DNA from: Lyticum sinuosum
GTDB lineage: Bacteria; Pseudomonadota; Alphaproteobacteria; Rickettsiales; Midichloriaceae
Direction of reading: 5' to 3'
Assembly (NCBI RefSeq): GCF_034471385.1
Contig: NZ_JARGYU010000001.1
Span: forward strand, 124,001-188,000
Length of the DNA stretch: 64,000 nucleotides
Positions 17,632 through 24,882 of this stretch are shown piece after piece; positions within the stretch are counted from its first letter, which is position 1, and each line of letters starts with the position of its first letter. The position numbers were made by a program, and so were the translations under genes. The notes under the pieces were generated by a model. It was not told where the DNA came from and made no database searches. It saw only the letters and a list, made by a program, of their open reading frames with translations.

Positions 17632-18036
17632 AAGCTGAAGAAAGATGAAAAATACTCAAAAATACTGAAAAAAATTAAAAAATAACTTTATGCCTAGAAA
17701 TAAATAATAATGAATAAGAATAATCCAAAAATAAATTATTTTATTGGAATTTTATTAAAGATCTTTGTTAATTTTATCAAAAAGATATATTTATCAAAAT
17801 TAAAAATTAAAACTAATTAATTATAAATTATAACAATTAAAGCTGAAAAAAATTAAAAAATAACTTTATATTTAGGAATATTTAATCTAATAATCGGCAA
17901 AAATAAGCTATTTTAGAGTATTTTAATTAATTTTATCAATTTTATCAAAAGTAAATGTAATATATATGATATATAAATTAATTATAGTATAAAAAATTGT
18001 TATATTAATAATTATTATATATTATATATCTCATGT
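17632..18036. repeat. intergenic stretch with a degenerate tandem duplication (178-bp spacing)
   Basis: A 27-bp block (CTGAAAAAAATTAAAAAATA followed by ACTTTAT) occurs at 17665-17691 and again, identical, at 17843-17869, with further weak matches downstream (AATTTTATCAAAA near 17770 and 17938). The spacing is close to that of the duplications after yidC, rluB, ybeY and the 665-residue gene. No coding frame is present. The duplicated unit begins a few bases after the virB10 stop. Confidence 0.6.
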
Positions 18037-18635
18037 GTTCAGTAATTCTATAAGCTGGATTCTGTACTTTTTTTTCAAAAAGCGGCAATCATTTATCTTG
18101 ATTTTTCATTGCTGAAAAATTCTAGCAACCTACCCAGGTATCTTTCAAAAAGCTATGAAATATGATTTTAATGGTTTTAATGGAAACTTACATATAAAAT
18201 CAAAAGACTATTATAAATAGCTGATACCTCTATTTGGTTTTGCTGCTGATGGGGTTTGCCTTGCGAGATATATTGCTATATCCCCGGTGTGCTCTTACCA
18301 CTCCATTTCACCCTTACAAAAAAAACATATATTTTTCTTAAGAAACTGTCAGATTTCTTAGCAAGAATATATACAGTTATAAAAATTAGAAATATATAAT
18401 ATTTTTTGCGGTATAATTTCTGTTGCACTTTCCCTTGGACCAAAAAAAATAATATTTTTACTGATTAAATTTTTATTTAATAAAAGTTTTACTTTAATGG
18501 AAGTAAATTTTCTGAAAATTTCGTTTAATAGCAAATTTTTATTTTAATTAATCCAGCCAGTTATTACCTGGCATCATTGCTTTTAGCAGTCCAGACTTTC
18601 CTCTGTTTACACAGCGATTGCCCGAATTACTGAAC
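18037..18635 (-). ncRNA. rnpB: RNase P RNA (rnpB), enlarged
   Basis: Catalytic RNA that trims the 5' leader of tRNA precursors. On the reverse strand the 5' end GTTCAGTAATTCGGGCAATC leads into the universal GAGGAAAGTCTGGACT block (CR I). The sequence GGTGAAATGGAGTGGTAAGA, continuing GCACACC (CR II/III region), appears in the middle, and the 3' end has ACAGAATCCAGCTTATAGAA. The first and last 12 bases (18624-18635 and 18037-18048) are perfectly complementary and form helix P1, which fixes the boundaries. About 599 nt is much longer than the ~380-400 nt usual for the class. The extra length is A/T-rich sequence in peripheral helices, for example around 18316-18400 and 18445-18545. Confidence 0.93.
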
Positions 18636-19390
18636 AATTTATTTATTATCATAATTATTTATATTTGCAATTATTTTTTTTAATTTTTTTAAAATAAAAT
18701 ACTTCCATAGTATACAACTAATATAGATAAATATTCATGTATTTGTAATGAGGCATATATTTATAATGATTTATAATGATAAAATTTATTATTTTATATA
18801 ATTATTACAAATAAATTTTTAATTATTAATTATGATTTCAAAGAATATGAAAAAAAATATCCAATATATAAAAACTTATCAAATTTATAAAAATAGTGAT
18901 GATATTAATAAATATAAAAAATACATTAATATAATAATTTATATAAATATGAATATAAAATTATTAAAATATAAGTTAAATATTAAAAATATCTATAAAT
19001 ATATAATACTTAGTATATATAATTTTGATTACATATAACAAGTGATTATTTATAATGAGTTTATTATTTTATATAATATTATATAATGATAACTTTAATT
19101 AAAAAAAGTGATCTTATAATATTAAGAAGGAATTTAGTAATTAATACTAATTATTTATTATAATACGGGATTTATTGTATAACTTTACTTAATAAATATT
19201 TTTAAATATTTAATTGTGAATTTTTATTTATTTTGATTTATTAATCATTTTAACCCTTTGAATTTTGCAAGTTTTATGAGAAACTTGATAATAAATTTTG
19301 CAAGTTTTATGAGAAACTTGATATTATTTTATATTACCGGAAATAATATAAATTATTTTATTAATATGTGTAATATATTATTACTGATTA
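18636..19390. other. long intergenic stretch between rnpB and fliR
   Basis: About 750 bp, nearly all A/T. A 68-codon open frame at 18832-19038 is a low-complexity Ile/Asn/Tyr/Lys string and is not accepted as a gene. The only structure is the pair of hairpin repeats at 19261-19322. Confidence 0.6.
19261..19322. repeat. two tandem 33-bp hairpin repeats downstream of fliR
   Basis: A 29-bp unit containing CAAGTTT-TATGAG-AAACTTG (7-bp perfect stem) occurs at 19261-19289 and 19294-19322, period 33 bp. It lies about 70-130 bp past the fliR stop on the reverse strand. A transcription terminator or mRNA-end stabiliser is possible, but no clear U-run follows on the fliR side. Confidence 0.6.
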
Positions 19391-20164
19391 TTACTGTATT
19401 GATAAAAAATTTACAGCATCGGTATATTCGTTAATAAAATAAGCAATTGTATAAATTACAATAAATCCCAAACATAATATTCCTAATAAAAGTTGCAAAG
19501 GTATAATAATAAAAAATATCTGAAGCTGTGGCATTAATCTAGATAAAATACCTGATCCAAACATCAATAACATTGATGATATCAATGAAGGTGCTGTTAT
19601 TTGAATTGCAATTAATCCACTTTTATTAAAAATTTTAAGAATATATGAAAATAAATCATTATATAGTTCAAAATCAAGTACTCCTATTGATATTGCTTTA
19701 TAACTTGATATAAAAATTCTTATAAAAATGATATGCATATCATAATGTAAAAAGAATGCAATTGTAAAAATACTCAGTACATTACTTGTAATTGTTCCCT
19801 CAGATTTTTGCGATGGATCAAACATTGATGCACTAGATAACCCTGATTGGTTTGCAAGAATAAAACCTCCGATATGAATTGCACTATGAATTACTTTAAC
19901 TATAAATCCTATGATACAACCTATAAATATTTCTTTTATTATAAATAATAAAAAGTAATGAGATGATTCATCTATTTTTGATATTATTGGATCTATTTTG
20001 CTTTTATCTATAGCTGAATATACAGAAATAGATATTATAACATATAATATATTTTTTATTCTTTGAGGTATTTGTACTTCTCCAAAAAATGGAATAGCAG
20101 ATAAAATACTTCCAATACGACAAAATACTAAAAGAAATCCTATTATTTGAGAAGTAATTGGCAT
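19391..20164 (-). CDS. fliR: flagellar export apparatus protein FliR
   Basis: A 257-residue polytopic membrane protein of the FliR/SctT family. It starts with FLLVFCRIGSILSAIPFFGE, then IPQRIKNILYVIISI. It contains the conserved amphipathic segment GFILANQSGLSSASMFDPSQ and later helices FFLHYDMHIIFIRIF and LLGILCLGFIVIYTIAYF. FliR helps form the export gate of the flagellar type III secretion system. The M-x-D-P segment and residue count fit FliR better than a virulence-type SctT. It stands alone here, without fliQ, fliP or flhB. Together with the FlgL-like gene at 50386-51324 it indicates that flagellar genes are retained but scattered. Confidence 0.88.
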   Translation of the reverse strand: MPITSQIIGFLLVFCRIGSILSAIPFFGEVQIPQRIKNILYVIISISVYSAIDKSKIDPIISKIDESSHYFLLFIIKEIFIGCIIGFIVKVIHSAIHIGGFILANQSGLSSASMFDPSQKSEGTITSNVLSIFTIAFFLHYDMHIIFIRIFISSYKAISIGVLDFELYNDLFSYILKIFNKSGLIAIQITAPSLISSMLLMFGSGILSRLMPQLQIFFIIIPLQLLLGILCLGFIVIYTIAYFINEYTDAVNFLSIQ

Positions 20165-20692
20165 TTTTATTATTTTTATTAGTTCTATTAGTTTTATTAT
20201 TTTTATTATTTTTATTATTTTTTATTAGTTTTTTAGTTTTATTAGTTTTTTTTTTAGTTCTATTAGTTCTATTAGTTTTATTAGAAATTTATGGTACAAT
20301 TTAAATTATATTTTTTGATATATTATCAAGTAATATCAAGTATTTTCATTATATTTTTATAAACAATATATTATTTATGATGAAAATAATTTTTATTAAT
20401 TTTTTAATATATTTAATTACTGATTATATGATTATAATAATAAATATTTATTTTGAAAATTTTTATGTAGAATTTTGATATTCTAAGAATTAACTTCTGA
20501 ATAAATTTTCACAAATCTTTAATTCTAATAAATGATTTATAAATAATTTATATTTGTATTAATAAATAATATATTGCATTTTTTTATTAAATTTATATTT
20601 ATATTAATAAATAATATATTGCATTTCTTCATTATATTTCGTATGATAAACATCATACAATCAATTTTATTATTATTTTACATATTTATTAT
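20165..20692. other. divergent intergenic region between fliR and rpmJ
   Basis: Starts with a TTTATT/TAGTTCTATTAG microsatellite (20165-20285). It then has a ~37-bp direct repeat (20545-20581 and 20590-20626, containing AATAAATAATATATTGCATT). A perfect palindrome, GTATGAT-AAAC-ATCATAC (20641-20658), lies 35 bp before the rpmJ start. The palindrome could be an operator or a leader hairpin. No gene was seen. Confidence 0.55.
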
Positions 20693-20827
20693 ATGAAAAT
20701 TGTTTCCTCATTAAAAGGACAAAGAAAACGTGCTAAAGAAGGTCAAGCACAAATTATTAGAAGAGGTAAAAAATTAATTTTAATTTGTAAAAGTAATCCT
20801 AGATTAAAAGCACGTCAAGGAAGCTAA
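20693..20827 (+). CDS. rpmJ: 50S ribosomal protein L36
   Basis: A 44-residue basic protein: MKIVSSLKGQRKRAKEGQ, then IIRRGKKLILICKSNPRLKA and the C-terminal RQG of the family. Its length and the KARQG ending match the alphaproteobacterial, zinc-free L36 form (usual start MKVVSSLKS). Only one cysteine is left, so the zinc site of the C+ form is absent. It is just upstream of ybeY and probably cotranscribed with it. Confidence 0.92.
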   Translation: MKIVSSLKGQRKRAKEGQAQIIRRGKKLILICKSNPRLKARQGS

Positions 20828-20836
20828 AATAGCATA

Positions 20837-21476
20837 ATGTTCTATAAATTATCAGAATATTAAAGATATTAAAAAATTTTTAGACATACAAATTACTTTT
20901 CCAAAATGGAGAGAGTATTTTGGTTCAAAAAATATTCATTCATTAATAATAAAAGTTGTTTCCTCTGTATGTGATTTTTTAGGTATTAATATTTCTCTGA
21001 GTCCCGATTCTCGGTTAAATTTCTCTCTTGGATCTAATTCTACTATTCATTTCCTCAATAATAAATATAGGTTTAAGGATAATCCTACGAATGTTTTAGC
21101 ATTTTCATATGTTAATTTTAAAAACCCTATAGGCATTGAGAATATTTATCAATTTATTGAAAATAATAATGCTTCTTTTACAGATAATTCAGATCTAGAA
21201 TTTTTATCGGATAATATTATATCCAAAAAATCCTATATTTCTTATATTTTCTCTAACTCTAAAAATATTATTCTTCCTAATGATATTTTAGGTGATATTA
21301 TTATTAGTTATGAAAAAACAATTGATGAAGCAAATGATCTTAAAATCAGCCCTATTGAACGTTTTTCCTTTTTAGTTTTACATGGGGTTTTGCATATTTT
21401 AGGATATGATCATATTAATGATAGTGATGCAGATTTGATGGAATTCGTTGAAAAAACGATCATTAAAAATTTATAA
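20837..21476 (+). CDS. ybeY: endoribonuclease YbeY, no canonical start in frame
   Basis: The coding frame ending at 21474-21476 contains IHFLNNKYRFKDNPTNVLAF (the H-x-x-N-x-x-Y-R, T-x-V-L-x-F block) and the zinc-binding HGVLHILGYDH near the end, diagnostic of YbeY, which acts in 16S rRNA 3' maturation and ribosome quality control. Reading upstream in this frame gives SINYQNIKDIKKFLDIQIT but no ATG, GTG or TTG before a stop at 20835. An ATG at 20837-20839 is one base out of phase: deleting one T after it yields MSINYQNIKD. So either one base is inserted (mutation or sequencing error) or an ATT (20859, 20868) starts translation. The middle also has a family-unlike insert (about residues 85-125). 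Confidence 0.8.
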
Positions 21477-21545
21477 AAAAAACATAAAAATTATAATAAT
21501 AAGATAAAAATGGGATAAAAAATCTTCAAGATAATTATTAATATT

Positions 21546-21600
21546 TTATATGGGTTTTTACATATTTTAAGATATGATCATATTAAGTGATAATAATACA
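21546..21600 (+). pseudogene. decayed copy of the ybeY zinc-site region
   Basis: The sequence encoding YGFLHILRYDHI followed by stops repeats the ybeY segment HGVLHILGYDHI 168 bp downstream of the original (GATATGATCATATTA at 21403 and at 21571). Several substitutions (for example GGA to AGA, AAT to AAG) show that it is older than the yidC and rluB duplications. No reading frame is maintained. Confidence 0.75.
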
Positions 21601-21632
21601 AGGATGGTTCCTATTTTTATACAAATAGTTTT

Positions 21633-22487
21633 ATGTTTTTTAATGACAAAAGTAGGTTATATCAAGTATTTCAATACTTAATTAACTTTATAAATAAGAA
21701 GAAAATATTATATTATAACAATAAATTTCATTATAATATCAATTTTTCTAAACATGAAGAACGAAAAATTGTTGAAAACCAAATAAAAAATCATTTAGAA
21801 GATTTTGTTAGTTTAAGAGTATCTGATATAATGATACCTCGTTCTGATATGATTGTAGTTCCTAGTAGTATAGATCTTGAGAAATTATGTGATACATTTA
21901 TTGAATATTCTTTTACTAGAATCCCAGTTTACAATAAAATACCTGATGAAATTATAGGCTTTGTTCATCTTAAAGATTTTTTACCATATGTAAGAAATAA
22001 TGAAGGTTTTGATATTCATAAAATCATTAGAAAAATTATTTATATTCCAAGATCTACTAAGTGTATAGATCTTTTAATTAAAATGCGAAAAGAAACAACA
22101 CATATTTCTGTTGTAATAGATGAGTATGGTGGAACAGAGGGATTAATAATGATTGAGCTACTTATAGAGAAAATAGTAGGAGATATTCGTGATGAACATG
22201 ATATTGAGCGTCCAGAACAGATTCAAATCCATAAGATAAGCAATAATTCCTATATGCTTGATGCCAGAACTAGTATAGAAAAAATAAAGAGTAGTATAGA
22301 GGATATAGATTGGCTTCACAATCAAAATGGAGAATATGAAACAATTGGAGGATTCGTTCTATCTCATTTAGGTAGAATGCCTACTAAAGGCGAAGTTATT
22401 AAAGATGATAATAGGTTTGAAATAGAGATTATAGATACTGATATGAGAAAAATAAAAATGATTCGTCTTACAGTTTTTGAGAACTAA
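21633..22487 (+). CDS. CBS-domain protein of the CorC/HlyC (YbeX) family
   Basis: A 284-residue cytosolic protein. An N-terminal linker (EERKIVENQIKNHLEDF) is followed by a CBS pair (about 62-185: VSDIMIPRSDMIVV, YSFTRIPVYNKIPDEIIGFV, THISVVIDEYGGTEGLI) and the C-terminal CorC_HlyC domain (about 200-280: YMLDARTSIEKI, then YETIGGFVLSHLGRMPTKGE). It lacks the DUF21 membrane domain of CNNM/CorB proteins, as YbeX does. The ybeY-ybeX pair is a conserved operon, and YbeX has been linked to Mg2+/Co2+ handling and ribosome metabolism. It is called with the family name only. Confidence 0.85.
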   Translation: MFFNDKSRLYQVFQYLINFINKKKILYYNNKFHYNINFSKHEERKIVENQIKNHLEDFVSLRVSDIMIPRSDMIVVPSSIDLEKLCDTFIEYSFTRIPVYNKIPDEIIGFVHLKDFLPYVRNNEGFDIHKIIRKIIYIPRSTKCIDLLIKMRKETTHISVVIDEYGGTEGLIMIELLIEKIVGDIRDEHDIERPEQIQIHKISNNSYMLDARTSIEKIKSSIEDIDWLHNQNGEYETIGGFVLSHLGRMPTKGEVIKDDNRFEIEIIDTDMRKIKMIRLTVFEN

Positions 22488-22586
22488 TTTAATATTTATT
22501 TATATTTTTTACATAAATTGACATTTTATGTATTTTAATATTAATATTAAAATAATTTTTATATAAAAAAAATATAGATAAAATTT

Positions 22587-24584
22587 ATGATAAAAAAAAA
22601 CTCTAATAATATAAAAGAGGATATTAAATACCAAATAGAATCAGAAAGAGATTTTATAGAAGTAGAACTTAAAAACTTAAAAGACAATTTTGATATAATA
22701 GATCGTCAAAAAATATTATTATTAAATTTGTCATCAAAAATAGAAGAAAAACAAATATTAATAGAAAATCTTAAAAAAAATCAGGAAAGAAAAAATAATG
22801 ATATATATGATTATCAAGATCAATATAGTGATATAAAAATATCAGATACTAATGAAACATTAGATAATAGTAATGAGATAGTAAAAATAGATACAGAATC
22901 TGATCTAAATTTAATTAATGAATCAAACTTTCTTAATAGTATAAATGAAAATTCTATTATTCAAGATTTAAATCAACAAGATGATCTTGCTAGTATTTTA
23001 GATATATTAAATAAGGCAGATCAAACAGATCAGATAGATCAAGCAGATCAGATAGATCAAACAAAAGAAATTCTTTTTCTACAACCTGAAGAGAGTAAAA
23101 TTAATTATGATTTTCAAAAATCAGAAGAATTAAAATCTTATAGTGTAGATTCTGGACAAAAATCTTTTTATACAGCAAAAAGTAATTTTTCTGAAATAGG
23201 AAAAGATAGAGAAGAACTCTTTTATAGTGTAGATTCTGGACAAAAATCTTTTCATACAGCAAAAAGTAATTTTTCTGAAAAAGTGAACGATGAAGAGGAA
23301 TTGATTGCTCAAAATTTCTTACAATTAAAAAAAGAAATAGAAAAAACAGAAAAAATAAATAAAATAAAAGATCTTAAAGATAATTTTCAAGACTATCATA
23401 TAGTAGGATCAAATAATAATGCTGAAATTAATAAGAAAACAGAAAAAGAAACACCTTTAATAAAAAAAGATAAAGTCACGCAAAAAAAACTGCGTGATAG
23501 TATATCAAGAGAAAATCAAGAAATAGAAAAAGAGAATATAATATCTTTAGAGAAGGAAATATCTTCAATGAAAGATGAAGAAAAAAAACTGCGTGATAGT
23601 ATAAATCAAGAAATAGAAAGTAATGAAAATAGATTATTTATGCTAAATCAGTTATTAACTGATGATAAAAAAATTAAAAAATTTAAAGAAGAAGTAAAAA
23701 ATATAAATATAAACAATCTGATAAGAAATAGTGAAAATAGATTATTTCAACTAAATCAGTTATTAACTAATGATAAAAAAATCAAAAACTCTAAAGCAAA
23801 AATCGAAGAAATAAATTATGAACTATCAAAGACGGATAATAAAAACGAAGATACAATAAAAGATCTTCGAGCTAGATTAAAATTACAAAAAAACAAATTA
23901 GACTTCCTTGAAAGAAAAAAATATAATTTATATATTGATTATAATTATCCTATTTCAAAAAGAACTTTTTTAATATCAAATATTTCGTTATCTATAAAAA
24001 TATTTTTTTATAATTTATTTTTATCTCTTAAAAAAATTATTCGTAATAGATTTTTTAGTAGATCAACTTCAGTTGGTATAGATGTTATGAAAAAAAGAAG
24101 TGGGGTTGTAGAAACAAGAAAGTTTGAAAGAATTATATCAAAAAAAATAAATAAAGTAGAATGTAGAATATCATCTCTTAAAGAACAAATAAAAAAGGAA
24201 TTAGATATAATAAGATATAATATAAGATTGGAAGAAAATATGAAGAGAACTACTCAAACTAATGTTTCAGATAATATAACAATTAAAAATATTAAGGAAA
24301 AAGATTTGAAATCTGGTAAATTGGATAATTTGAGGAGAGAAATGAATGAATTTATAAAAGAGCTAGAAATGCTTAAAAGAACGGCAAGAAATGTCAATAT
24401 TGATAATAATTTTCTTTTTATACGAAAAATTCTATTAATAGGTAAACCTTTATTTTATTTAATAACAACTTCAGGAAAATTTCTTAGTAAACAGTGTAAT
24501 TATATTAAAGATAAAATAACATTATGTTTAAATTCTATTTTAAATAAATTTCTTAATAAAAACAATAAAACTAATATATTATAA
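22587..24584 (+). CDS. 665-residue coiled-coil protein with internal repeats (unknown function)
   Basis: Not recognised. Charged, coiled-coil-prone regions cover most of residues 1-60 and 240-430. Internal repeats include QTDQIDQADQIDQ (near 150), a 28-residue unit YSVDSGQKSFYTAKSNF repeated twice (84-nt period, 23139 and 23223), KKLRDSI twice and ENRLFMLNQLLTDDKKIK twice. Two hydrophobic segments stand near the end: ISNISLSIKIFFYNLFL (about 465) and LLIGKPLFYLITTSG (about 618). The second matches a segment of the 589-residue protein next door (IVGKLLFNIITIPLK). No signal peptide. The composition and C-terminal module suggest a secreted or membrane-tethering protein, possibly a T4SS substrate; this is inference. 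Confidence 0.7.
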   Translation: MIKKNSNNIKEDIKYQIESERDFIEVELKNLKDNFDIIDRQKILLLNLSSKIEEKQILIENLKKNQERKNNDIYDYQDQYSDIKISDTNETLDNSNEIVKIDTESDLNLINESNFLNSINENSIIQDLNQQDDLASILDILNKADQTDQIDQADQIDQTKEILFLQPEESKINYDFQKSEELKSYSVDSGQKSFYTAKSNFSEIGKDREELFYSVDSGQKSFHTAKSNFSEKVNDEEELIAQNFLQLKKEIEKTEKINKIKDLKDNFQDYHIVGSNNNAEINKKTEKETPLIKKDKVTQKKLRDSISRENQEIEKENIISLEKEISSMKDEEKKLRDSINQEIESNENRLFMLNQLLTDDKKIKKFKEEVKNININNLIRNSENRLFQLNQLLTNDKKIKNSKAKIEEINYELSKTDNKNEDTIKDLRARLKLQKNKLDFLERKKYNLYIDYNYPISKRTFLISNISLSIKIFFYNLFLSLKKIIRNRFFSRSTSVGIDVMKKRSGVVETRKFERIISKKINKVECRISSLKEQIKKELDIIRYNIRLEENMKRTTQTNVSDNITIKNIKEKDLKSGKLDNLRREMNEFIKELEMLKRTARNVNIDNNFLFIRKILLIGKPLFYLITTSGKFLSKQCNYIKDKITLCLNSILNKFLNKNNKTNIL

Positions 24585-24755
24585 ACAATAAAATTAATAT
24601 ATTGTAATTTAATATTTATTTAATATTTATTAATAACAACTTCAGGAAAATTTCTTAGTAAACAGTGTAATTATATTAAAGATAAAATAACATTATGTTT
24701 AAATTCTATTTTAAATAAATTTCTTAATAAAAACAATAAAACTAATGTATTGTAA
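24461..24755 (+). repeat. tandem duplication of the last 124 bp of the 665-residue gene (171-bp period)
   Basis: 24461-24584 (the last 41 codons plus stop) recurs at 24632-24755 with only one or two substitutions. The second copy has no start codon in frame and is a remnant. The intervening 47 bp is A/T-rich filler. It belongs to the same spacing class as the copies after yidC, rluB, virB10 and ybeY. Confidence 0.92.
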
Positions 24756-24882
24756 TACTATATTGGTATATATGATATATATTTTATATTTATTATTTTT
24801 TTACTATTTAATTAGTAATTTTATACTAATTTAGTGTATAATATAAATTATAATGAAATAAATAATTTATATTATTAAATAT

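Noticed and set aside
18832..19038. 68-codon open frame between rnpB and fliR
   Set aside because: Low-complexity Ile/Asn/Tyr/Lys string typical of random A/T DNA; no domain, no neighbour logic.
20165..20290. T/A/G-rich tract near fliR as a functional element
   Set aside because: Simple microsatellite of TTTATT and TTCTATTAG units; nothing beyond slippage is indicated.
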